Part shown: piece after piece, positions 57,101 through 64,000 of the stretch
How positions within the stretch are numbered: position 1 is the first letter of the stretch
Layout: each line of letters begins with the position of its first letter
NCBI GenBank assembly: GCA_016584305.1
Contig: JACEEZ010011991.1
Span: forward strand, 560,001-624,000
Length of the DNA: 64,000 nucleotides
Source: Chionoecetes opilio
Lineage: Eukaryota > Arthropoda > Malacostraca > Decapoda > Majidae
Direction: 5' to 3'
Program-made: the position numbers and the translations under genes
The notes under the pieces: generated by a model
What the model was told of the DNA's origin: nothing
The model's database searches: none
The model's input: only the letters and a program-made list of their open reading frames with translations

Positions 57101-60100
57101 AGGTCAACACAGCCCTGTACATACACACACTCACACTCTTATCTGTGGTAGCCCTCAAGCCCTGTAGGTGCGCCCACTTGGATGTCTTGTGGCGCAGGCT
57201 CATCCTCTCCTCTATCCTGGCGCGCTCCAGCTGCTGCAGACCGTCCAGTGCTGCCTCGGGGTCTGTCTTGTGCAGCTCCTCCAACTCTGCCTTCTGCTTC
57301 TTCAAGCGTTCTCGTCGCAGCAGCCGGTGGTGTCTGGGACAAGGAAATAAGGCAGGTGTCAAGGTAACAATGGAAGCTCTGGCAGGGCGAGGGGAAGCAG
57401 ATATAGATATTTATTGACCACAAAAATACAAATATACGATGCAGCAACTGTTGTCATGGTCCGTGGTCCATATATATAAACCATAAAAAACAACATTTGC
57501 AAAACAAGATGACTTAACATAACCAAAAAAAAAAAAAAAACTTTACCCCTAATATTAAAATAATGTCTATAGATACAAATCCCACTTTCACAATAAAAGG
57601 CCATAAAATACAAACATTTCAAGTCAAAAGTCAAAAGAACCTTTGTGTATATCAAAGCATTAGCTTAACACCAAGTCAATGGAAACAGTGAAAATAGTAT
57701 ATTAATAAAAGAATAAAAATCCACTATAAATGACTAAGTAAGGCACTAAGATACAACATGATAGTGTTAAGAGAACATGCTTAAGCGTAGTACACACAGT
57801 ATTATTATTAATCACCTAAGTTCAGTGGCCCATATGTTTAGTGATCTAAAATTCGTAATACAGGTTTGAAGTTCCCAAACTCGGCAACTCGGACCAGCCG
57901 ACGAGTATGGATTTTCCGACTTTTAGAACGTATATATTAAGGGAAAAAAGCAGACAATCACATGAAAAAAATTAAGGTAGTTAGAAATCCCTCCCTACCC
58001 CGAAACCTAGGTCACTGAGTCCATTATGTGGTGAGGGTGACAACAATTATTCTAAAAGAGGATTGTATACTTCAATATGTAGGAAAAAGCTATATTTCAC
58101 CCATAAGAAACCAAGCGGCCTAGTGTGGTGGCACTCGGCGGCCGACCCGGCAACTACGCGATGGGTGTTGGGTGTTCTGCCGTGTTTTGGAAAATCCGGA
58201 ACCATAGCCGAGTCTTGGGATGCCGAGTTTGGGAACTTCAGCCTGTACAGCACAGTAGTTATTATATACATCACACTACACGTCTTCAGTGGCCCATATA
58301 TGTCTGTAGTGATGCTAAAATTCGTAATCGTATATGACGCCTGGCGACATTAGTGCAGTGGTGAGTGACTGGCGACTCTTAGTGTTATTGACGGCACCGT
58401 AGATGTTCAGATACGGAGAAGTGAAGCTCCTGACCTGGAAAAGAAACATTATTTGATACTCACTTTCTACTCTTGCTCTTGTTCATGAGTCGTGCCTTCT
58501 GCTCATAGCGTCGCTTCATCTCCTTCTGGCGCCACAACTCTCTGTTCCGCTCCCGTACCTGCTGCAGCGAGACAGCCTTCCGTGCCCCGGCCTCCTCCTC
58601 CACCTCCTGAGGGGGAAAGGGGGGCATGACAACATAACAACACAAGGAACACCTAACAACAACATAAGGAACACCTAACAACAACATAAGGAACACCTAA
58701 CAACATAACAACATAAGGAACACCTAACAACATAACAACATAAGGAACTCCTAACAACAACATAAGGAACACCTAACAACAACATAAGGAACACCTAACA
58801 ACAACATAAACAACATAAGGAACACCTAACAACATAACAACATAAGGAGGAACACCTAACAACATAACAACATAAGGAAGCACACCTAACAACACAACAA
58901 CATAAGGAGGAACACCTAACAACATAACAACATAAGGAACACACTAACAACATAAGGAAGCTACAAGAGGCTGGGAGACCTACACGTGGTAGTTCCTGTT
59001 ACTTAACACTACCTACATCACTTATCCCCATCCATAACACTGGTGACCTCACTTTTAAAGACCCTAATGAACTTAGCACTAACTACCTTCTAACTGAGAC
59101 ATTCCAACATTAACACCTATTGGAACCATATCCCTTTATTTTGCATTTAATCAGCTTTTCAGCATTGGAAAACCGTAACAGAGAAAACTCAAACCCTAAC
59201 CTTTTTGCCTTCCAGCAGTTTGGCGCCTTGCAGCAGTGAGTACACCTCCTACCCAAGGACACTCTGGGCATGGTTCTGACTTTCCAGCGTCTGGAGGACA
59301 GTCGACGCTCCAGGGAAATGCAGCTGCTCGACCTCCATCCGACCCTTCAACAAATTGACCACATAGTATGAAACCTCTATGCCACGTCTACGTACCAGGA
59401 CCGCTCCTAGCTTGATCTCTACACACATAACACTTTCAAATCATAGAAAACAACAGTAAAACTCTCATATTCGACTAATCGCCAAGGATGAACCAAAGTA
59501 ACAAGACAATAATGGGGGATATAAATAGAAATAGTGAGAATAAAAAAAGAGAAACAAAAATCTGTTATTATTAGTAGGAATTTCGCCCCTTAAAAAAAAA
59601 AAACAAAAAAGTAAAATAAGAAATAAAATTAAATAAAAAAAAAAAAAAAAAATCTAGGTGTATATATTAGCTAGGAAATTTTGACCCCTAAAAAAAAAAG
59701 AAAAAAAAAAGGAGGAGGTCCGAATAATGTCAAAGTCCGAATAATGAGGGTCCGAATACGAGTGGGTTTACTGTATGACAATAAGGAAGCTACAAGAGGC
59801 CGTGAGACCTACACGTGGTAGTTCCTGGGAATCATCTTGCTCTCTGCTACTCCTGCACTGACTGTTGTGCAATATTAGGGTCAAAAAGCTACATTTGAGT
59901 CAATCTATACTCTGGTTTTTTTTTAACGAGGTGAAAAATCCTGACCCATTGCTGCTTACTGACTGATATTTGATGCCAGGAGAAGGGAATACAGGTTGAA
60001 GTTCCCAAACTCGGCATCCCAAGACTCGGCAACACCCAAAACTCGGCTATGGTTCCGGATTTTCCAAAACCCGGCAGAACACCCAAAACCCTGGGCGTAG

Positions 60101-63100
60101 TTGCCGGGTCGGCCGCTGGGTGCCACCACACTAGGCCGCTTGGTTTCTCCCGCCGATTTGTTTGTTGTTATTGTTCAGTGGTGTTGTGACTGTAGAGTTG
60201 TGTACACTGTTATTTTGTGTACTTCTACAGGTCTGTTATTGGTATTATCTAAGTCTAAATGATTATTTCTTAAGTGTTTTTACGGAGGAGGATACACAGA
60301 CGATACCTGATAGTGAACAGATGTTCAAAGGAAGCGATGAGGAGAAACTCAAAGATATTGTGATAACTAGGGAAATGGTGGAAGAGGGTATAGAAAAAAT
60401 GAAAACATTTAAATCGCCAGGACCAGATGAAGTGTATCCCAGGGTATTAAAGGAATGCAAGGAGGTTGTTAGTGAGTCGTTAGTGCACATTTTTAGGAAA
60501 TCGGTTGAGATAGGCGATGTGCCATTATTGTGGAGGAAAGGAAATGTTGTTCCCATATTTAAGAAGGGAGACAGAGGACTAAAGTCAAATTATCGACCCG
60601 TAAGTCTAACATCAGTGGTGGGTAAATTATTGGAATCTATTATTGCAAAAAACATTAGAGAGCACTTAGATAAACATAGTTTGATCAATGATTCACAACA
60701 TGGATTCACCAAGGGTAGGTCATGTCTCACCAATTTATTGAGTTTTTATAGGAAAGTTTATGAGACGGCAGATAATGATAAGGATTATGATATAATATAT
60801 TTGGACTTTAGTAAGGCATTTGACAAAGTACCACACGAGCGACTCTTAAATAAGGTTAGGGCTCATGGTATAGATGGGAAGGTTCTTCATTGGATCAGAG
60901 CTTGGCTAAGTAATAGGCAACAAAGGGTTACAATTAATGGTTCCAAATCTGAATGGGGACTGGTGACAAGTGGAGTTCCACAAGGGTCTGTTTTGGGCCC
61001 ATTACTATTTTTGATTTACATCAACGACTTGGATAGTGGGATTAGCAGTGATATCAGCAAGTTTGCTGATGATACTAAGTTAGGTAGGATTATTGGATCA
61101 CAGTCTGACGTAAACATATTGCAGGGAGACTTAGATAAACTTAACGAGTGGGCAGTCAGATGGCAGATGGAATTTAATATTGATAAATGTAGCGTTATGA
61201 ATGTTGGTAGAAAAAACCCTGGTAATAGATACACCATAAGCAATGTATCGCTGAAAAGATCAGAAGGTGAAAAAGATCTTGGAGTGAGGGTGAGCCCAGA
61301 CCTCCGACCTAGGAAACAATGTATTGAGGCCAGAAATAGAGCTAATAGAGTATTAGGATTCATTACCAGAAGTGTTAAAAGTAGAAGTGCGGAAGTTATT
61401 CTAAAGCTTTATCTGGCTCTAGTCAGGCCTCACCTAGACTATGCAGTTCAGTTTTGGTCTCCATATTACAGGATGGATATAGTGTTGTTAGAAAAAGTGC
61501 AGAGAAGGATGACCAAAATGATACAAGGGATGCGTAACTTTAGTGATGAGAGGAGATTGAAGTTATTACAATTACACTCACTCGAGAGACGCAGAGTAAG
61601 GGGCGATCTGATAGAAGTTTTTAAGTGGATAAAGGGATTTAATAAAGGAGAGGTAGGAAAAGTTCTTACGGCTTTTAACCAGGGTAGAACAAGAAGTAAC
61701 GGATTCAAGCTGGAAAAGCGTAGATTTAGAAAGGAAATAGGGAAAAACTGGTTCACAAATAGGGTGGTGAATGAGTGGAATGGTCTCAGTAGACAGGTAG
61801 TTAGTGCGGAGTCATTAGGGAGCTTTAAAGGGGAGCTGGATAAGTTCATGGATGGGGATGAAAGGTGGATGTAGGTAGTGTTAGGTGACAGGAACTACCA
61901 CGTGTAGGCCTCGCGGCCTCTTGTAGCTTCCTTATTTTCTTATGTTCTTATGTTCTTATTATGGCTCCCAAACGTCCAGGAACACCTACTGGTGCAAGTG
62001 AAAAGAAAAGGAAGAACAATGTGTAAACTATTTCTGAGAAAATTGACCTTTTGAAGAAGTTGGATGGCCCTTTTTCCCCTTAATATATCTACGTTCTAAA
62101 AGTCGGAAAATTCCATTACTCGGCTCGGCGCTGGTCCCGAGGTTACCGAGTTTGGGAACTTCAACCTGTACTACGCTTCTTCTAAATTTCACTTGTGTTT
62201 TATCAGAGTTAACCCTATTATCAGGTAAACAGTGGCATCATTTTAAGCATGAGACCTTAAGGTAGAATGAAATTTTCGCCTCGTTAAAAAAAGAAGACTA
62301 TAAGTGTGGCGCTTATTTCAGACAGTTGATAAGCACTATCAATAAAAAACTAAGAAAATGGCTTCAAAATGTTTCAATGTTAAAAAATGTCATATCTTTT
62401 GAACCAAGCACACAAAATGATGAATTCTACAATTTGTATGCTTGGTTTAAAAGCTATGAACTTTTGAACATTGAAACATTTTGAAGCCATTTTCTTAGTT
62501 TTTTATTGATGGCGCTTATCAACTGTCTGAAATAACCGCCTCATATAGTCGGTTTATGGAACTGTCGCTGATGGGAATTCTTGCCGAAACAACAAACTAG
62601 AACTCTCGTCGACGTGGAAATTTTAACCTAAACTGGACAATGGCACCTAATCTAACCTAACCTAACTGATCAAGCTAACGATAGTATTTCATCCCTGAAG
62701 GCAGAAACACTGGTAACACTTGATTAAATGTATATATTGGGTCCTGTCATATCAAGAATTGGAACACTCGACGGCGGCGGCGAGAGTTCCGATCGGCGAC
62801 AGTTCCAGTGCTCGTATTCGTAGTCACATACCATGATTGCTGGTGGTAATTGCTATGATTTTGTTCCATTTCTACTCAGTCAAAATTATTCACTTGATCT
62901 TGTAGCTGCCATGGAAAGTACTAGAGCAATCATACAGTACTCCTATTGCAATCACAACAGAGCTGGCATGACCTATTGATTTAATAAGGACAAGACAAAA
63001 AGTGAACAATGACCACGTATAATGATGGTATGTGACTACGAATACGGGCACAGGTACCATGCATATCAAGCTCTTAACTGACCCTTCTGGATACAGTCTT

Positions 63101-63236
63101 CTCCACAGGGACAGCAAGGGTGTACGTGTGTTTGTTCTTCCTGAGGGAGGTTGAGGGGAGGATCCGGGTGAGCAGGTGGCTGGTGTTGAGGCTGGAGGCT
63201 GCCAGGGAGGTACGCACGTCCACCTCCACTTTGCCC
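47542..63236 (-). CDS. UTP14: UTP14 (U3 snoRNP / SSU processome protein), 5'-incomplete, with frame breaks
   Basis: UTP14 is a nucleolar SSU-processome component that activates the helicase Dhr1/DHX37 during 18S rRNA maturation. Recognised exons in transcript order: 63083-63236, (candidate 59201-59410), 58464-58606, 57135-57333, 56025-56144, 53869-54668, 53393-53544, 52916-53055, 51978-52100, 50283-50379, 47542-47856. Phases agree from 58606 to the stop. Signatures: ARIEERMSLRHKTSKWA, the NPWL motif, AEDIIREAFSDDYL, PGWGDWTGPN, APRKDSRLGHVLYNEKADVH and PYPFKGVKDFEASVRAPVGR. The N-terminus lies beyond 64000. Odd points: two compensating frame breaks in 53869-54668 and an in-frame TAG in the candidate exon. 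It may be a gene with assembly errors or a decaying copy. Confidence 0.9.
47925..48262. repeat. (CA)n-rich ~35-bp array
   Basis: Units ACACACACAACTGTTTATGT + CACCATCAGAA, ~9 copies, 70 nt upstream of the last UTP14 acceptor. Confidence 0.92.
48469..48685. mobile_element. piggyBac-like MITE
   Basis: Left end has a short internal duplication (GCCCACTGCCAGCCCAGA); right TTAA lost. Confidence 0.7.
48795..49815. repeat. C/A-rich satellite
   Basis: ~1 kb of CATAAAACCTAAAACCCCAT + AAAATACCCC with many length variants. Confidence 0.93.
49834..50245 (-). mobile_element. CR1-like LINE 3' fragment, long
   Basis: Covers about 120 codons of the RT C-terminus plus tail; ends ~37 nt from a UTP14 donor. 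Confidence 0.85.
50283..50379 (-). CDS. UTP14: UTP14 exon
   Basis: Encodes RLPHAPRKDSRLGHVLYNEK then ADVHANLRKAM, matching the PRKD...NEK block. Acceptor CCACACCAG, donor CATG|GTGAGC. Confidence 0.94.
50411..50620. mobile_element. piggyBac-like MITE
   Basis: 30 bp upstream of the UTP14 acceptor at 50379. Confidence 0.75.
51125..51945 (-). mobile_element. third LINE type: 3' fragment interrupted by MITE D
   Basis: Poly-T at 51130-51162, LINE to 51400, MITE 51401-51888, LINE remnant to 51945. Confidence 0.65.
51401..51888. mobile_element. MITE family D inserted in a LINE fragment
   Basis: The LINE sequence stops at 51400 and resumes at 51889 (TTAACTCTTGCATTAGG), as shown by the uninterrupted copy at 36100-36400. 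Confidence 0.8.
51978..52100 (-). CDS. UTP14: UTP14 exon (PGWGxW motif)
   Basis: Encodes AMPGWGDWTGPNIQMSNTKR, the signature shared by UTP14 proteins from yeast to human. Acceptor GTTTGCAG, donor TTTGG|GTGAGT. Confidence 0.95.
52179..52391. mobile_element. piggyBac-like MITE
   Basis: Left TTAA present; right end reads GGGGTTCTTA. Confidence 0.75.
52467..52690 (-). mobile_element. CR1-like LINE 3' fragment
   Basis: In the UTP14 intron between 52100 and 52916, followed by a single arm of the 62328-type MITE. Confidence 0.8.
52916..53055 (-). CDS. UTP14: UTP14 exon
   Basis: Encodes VEPKQLMTALPDCVGEAGEA and TAEDIIREAFSDDYLMEEF, the conserved I.EAFAGDD-type block. Acceptor CTTTTGTCAG, donor TTCAG|GTGAGT. 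Confidence 0.93.
53080..53291. mobile_element. piggyBac-like MITE
   Basis: 25 bp upstream of the UTP14 acceptor at 53055. One arm of a CCTAA-foldback family follows at 53290-53378. Confidence 0.75.
53393..53544 (-). CDS. UTP14: UTP14 exon
   Basis: 50 codons: TVQALESLEEEGGMDKLQAA to QVDPNKFLQ. Joins the previous exon in phase 1 across an intron that is one LINE copy. Donor ACAA|GTAAGG. Confidence 0.85.
53545..53868 (+). mobile_element. CR1-like LINE 3' fragment that constitutes a whole UTP14 intron
   Basis: A 324-bp copy of the LINE 3' end in the opposite sense to UTP14. It fills the intron: the donor GTAAGAAAATAAGG is the complement of the LINE tail and the acceptor CCACTCAG lies at the truncated 5' end. 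Confidence 0.85.
53869..54668 (-). CDS. UTP14: UTP14 large exon with two compensating frame breaks
   Basis: The frame with NPWLKHLPASKTSA and FTRFKKFWEEVNRRKQADRE runs to about 54500. A second frame then carries an acidic/lysine-rich stretch (MMDEEEGKTQEEEEEEEG), and from about 54265 the first frame resumes ([47 protein letters not shown]) to donor GCAG|GTAAGA. The second break falls in a 15-bp coding repeat (LESEK units), where one unit at 54262-54275 is 14 bp. The acceptor TTATGTTATTACAG is the tail of a LINE; reading the NPWL frame in phase would need a frame change near the exon start or the AG about 11 nt inside. Confidence 0.85.
54672..54795 (-). mobile_element. CR1-like LINE 3' fragment at a UTP14 acceptor
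   Basis: Tail TTTTCTTATGTTATTACAG forms the acceptor of exon 53869-54668. Confidence 0.85.
54793..55003. mobile_element. piggyBac-like MITE inside a CR1 fragment
   Basis: The LINE stops at CTCCTTTTAA (54795) and continues after the element with AAAGTTCCCTGTTGACTCC. Confidence 0.75.
55085..55460. repeat. ~175-bp tandem repeat, second locus
   Basis: About two copies of the 9975-type unit, 45 kb away; flanked by a LINE-type CCTCCGGGAGATAATAA end at ~55600. Confidence 0.85.
55625..55997 (+). mobile_element. pogo-like MITE next to a UTP14 donor
   Basis: Full TIR pair; followed by (ATT)n at 55997-56015 and then the 56025 exon boundary. Confidence 0.8.
56025..56144 (-). CDS. UTP14: UTP14 exon
   Basis: 40 codons: VMAALRENQRMYKELTGKAT then an acidic run ESEEEEDVAEGG. 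Donor CAGAAG|GTACGT. A pogo-like element ends 27 bp downstream of the donor. Confidence 0.9.
56223..56592. mobile_element. hairpin MITE family A
   Basis: Complete copy between two UTP14 exons (56144 and 57135). Confidence 0.85.
57135..57333 (-). CDS. UTP14: UTP14 exon (ARIEERMSLRHK block)
   Basis: Encodes HHRLLRRERLKKQKAELEEL, DPEAALDGLQQLERARIEER and MSLRHKTSKWAHLQ. This is the most recognisable UTP14 helix. Donor AGAGT|GTGAGT; the last ~45 bases with the donor are duplicated at 56970-57019. Confidence 0.93.
57861..58248 (-). mobile_element. pogo-like MITE, inverted and diverged
   Basis: Same family in the opposite orientation. Fragments of MITE family C flank both sides (57825-57860, 58249-58400), suggesting it landed in such an element. 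Confidence 0.7.
58464..58606 (-). CDS. UTP14: UTP14 exon
   Basis: Encodes GARKAVSLQQVRERNRELWR to NKSKSR, the basic helix before the KS/KK-rich block. Acceptor TTTCCCCCTCAG, donor GAAA|GTGAGT. Confidence 0.88.
58625..58950. repeat. AACACCTAACAACAACATAAGG array
   Basis: Twelve or so irregular units that grade into a CR1 tail (58940), so probably tail-derived. Confidence 0.85.
59201..59410 (-). pseudogene. candidate degraded UTP14 exon with in-frame TAG
   Basis: One frame reads EVSYYVVNLLKGRMEVEQLH, then FP, and after a TAG (59249-59251) EVYSLLQGAKLLEGKK up to a donor AAAAAG|GTTAGG in the right phase for the next exon. Family members have V.S.W..VV..NR.AEQL.FP and later a T.LE.EI..LL block here, so order and phase fit, but the invariant Trp is missing. 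This is a tentative assignment from partial motif similarity. Confidence 0.4.
59450..59777. mobile_element. pogo-like MITE with A-rich centre
   Basis: ACAGTAAAACTCTCATATTC at the left and GAATACGAGTGGGTTTACTGT at the right form the TIRs; inside are poly-A blocks. A related half element (ACAGTAAACCCTCTCTAATT) is at 26954-27050. Confidence 0.55.
59991..62170 (+). mobile_element. pogo/Tigger-like element interrupted by a LINE
   Basis: Ends CAGGTTGAAGTTCCCAAACT and its complement (TTTGGGAACTTCAACCTG), flanked by TA. After the LINE, 61960-62068 reads MAPKRPGTPTGASEKKRK, a stop, then TISEKIDLLKKLDG, the N-terminus of a Tigger/CENP-B-type transposase. This copy keeps more transposase sequence than the others here. 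Confidence 0.8.
60249..61955 (+). mobile_element. CR1-like LINE, 5'-truncated, intact reverse transcriptase frame
   Basis: An uninterrupted frame from 60249 to 61874 (541 codons) encodes a non-LTR reverse transcriptase: PGPDEV at the start, NYRPVSLTSVVGKLLE, YLDFSKAFDKVPHERLL, GVPQGSVLGPLLFLIYINDL, and the catalytic FADD at 61062-61073. The C-terminal VQRRMTKMIQGM, SLERRRVRGDLIEVFKW and [15 protein letters not shown] resemble CR1/L2-type ends. The 3' UTR ends in TTATGTTC repeats, as CR1 elements end in 8-bp repeats. No endonuclease remains, so it is truncated but recent. It sits inside a pogo-like element. Confidence 0.9.
62328..62548. mobile_element. palindromic MITE
   Basis: Arms GCGCTTATTTCAGACAGTTG and complement, ~220 bp. 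A single arm of the same family is at 52685-52830. Confidence 0.65.
63083..63236 (-). CDS. UTP14: UTP14 exon (N-terminal region)
   Basis: 51 codons including VDVRTSLAASSLNTSHLLTR and YTLAVPVEKTVSRR, resembling the UTP14 segment with (A/L)..PL.K...E. Acceptor GTTGTGACTCAG directly follows a CR1-tail-derived array; donor AGG|GTCAGT. Confidence 0.7.
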
Positions 63237-63239
63237 CTG

Positions 63240-63880
63240 AGTCACAACAACATAAGAACATAGCATGAGAACATAACATAAGAACATAGCATGAGAACAT
63301 AACTTAGGAACATAGCATGAGGACATAACATAAGACCATAAGAACATAGCATGAGAACATAAGACCATAAGAACATAGCATGAGAACATAACATAAGAAC
63401 ATAGCATGAGAACATAACATAAGACCATAGCATGAGAACATAACATAAGAACATAGCATGAGAACATAACATAAGAACATAGCATGAGAACATAACATAA
63501 GAACATAGCATGAGAACATAACATAAGACCATAAGAACATAGCATGATAACATAACATAAGAACATAAGGAAGCTACAAAAGGCTGGGAGACCTACACGT
63601 GGTAGTTCCTGTTACTTAACACTACCTACATCCACCTTTCATCCCCATCCATGAATTTATCCAGCCTCTTTTTAAAGCTCCCTATTGACTCCGCACTAAC
63701 TACCTGACGACTGAGTCCATTCCAGTCATTCACCACCCTATTTGTGAACCAGTTTCTCCCTATTTCTTTTATAAATCTACGCTTTTCCAGCTTGAATCCG
63801 TTACTTCTTGTTCTACCCTGATGACTAGCCGTTAAGAACTTTTCCTACGTCTCCTTTATTGTATCCCTTTATCCACTAAC
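63240..63880 (-). mobile_element. CR1-like LINE fragment with expanded tail
   Basis: 63240-63560 is a 26-bp array (AACATAGCATGAGAACATAA) grown from the LINE tail; 63560-63880 is the LINE 3' end. The array touches the UTP14 acceptor at 63236. Confidence 0.8.
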
Positions 63881-64000
63881 ACTTATCCCTTGTTAACACT
63901 TATCCTCAGTCACTTACACTAACACTTATCCCTTGTTAACACTTATCCTGTCACTTACACTAACACTTATCCTGTCACTTACACTAACACTTATCCCTTG
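63880..64000. repeat. tandem repeat at right edge
   Basis: Units CACTTACACTAACACTTATC with CCTTGTTAA variants; continues beyond the window. Confidence 0.85.

Larger units (their letters stand above)
59907..62302. mobile_element. MITE family B, outermost of a three-level nest
   Basis: Left part 59907-59990 (TTTTTTTTAACGAGGTGAAA...) and right part 62171-62302 (...TTCGCCTCGTTAAAAAAAG) reconstitute one family-B element split by the pogo element. Compare the undivided copy at 25241-25456. Confidence 0.75.

Noticed and set aside
63066..63566. 166-codon open frame
   Set aside because: Its first part is the 26-bp tail array and its second part is an out-of-frame reading of a UTP14 exon.

Overview
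The window looks like nuclear DNA of an arthropod, most likely a decapod crustacean. Its protein genes are metazoan and intron-rich, introns hold dozens of minisatellites, arthropod-type TTAGG/CCTAA pentamers occur, and several LINE protein signatures resemble those I know from crab and shrimp genomes. The species assignment is inference; the genes come from translated exons.

Four host genes are supported. Positions ~1-12,823 (minus) hold the 5' end of scribble (LRR/PDZ polarity scaffold): a 54-codon first exon and a second LRR exon about 11.5 kb away, with the gene leaving the window on the left. Positions 15,651-37,202 (minus) hold a complete 15-exon cytosolic form of glycyl-tRNA synthetase (about 674 aa) with matching splice phases throughout; sequence just upstream of the cytosolic start looks like a mitochondrial presequence. 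Positions 40,553-41,515 (plus) hold a single large coding exon of OSER1 (oxidative stress-responsive serine-rich protein 1), divergent from GARS, with a poly(A) signal at 42,087. Positions 47,542-63,236 (minus) hold most of UTP14 (SSU processome), whose N-terminus is off the right edge; ten exons fit together in phase, but one exon has two compensating frame breaks and a candidate missing exon has an in-frame stop.

The rest is repeats. A CR1-like LINE with an 8-bp TTATGTTC-type 3' tail has about 27 copies, one with an intact 541-codon reverse transcriptase frame. A TTAA-flanked, piggyBac-like MITE has about 22 copies. There are also several hairpin MITE families, pogo/Tigger-like elements, an hAT element with a BED-finger relic, a tRNA-Val-derived SINE, a likely solo LTR, other LINE fragments, and foldback elements with CCTAA repeats in their loops. 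Large tandem arrays lie at 3.5-6.8, 17.5, 19.2-22.9, 31.3, 37.3, 39.9-40.5, 48-49.8, 58.6 and 63.2 kb.

The most unusual pattern joins repeats and genes. CR1 3' tails, in the sense of the host gene, sit directly before many splice acceptors. One UTP14 intron is essentially a single LINE copy. Several minisatellites appear to be amplifications of exon-intron junctions, so introns carry multiple copies of 5' or 3' splice-site sequence. Exon limits are good to about one base; repeat limits are approximate.
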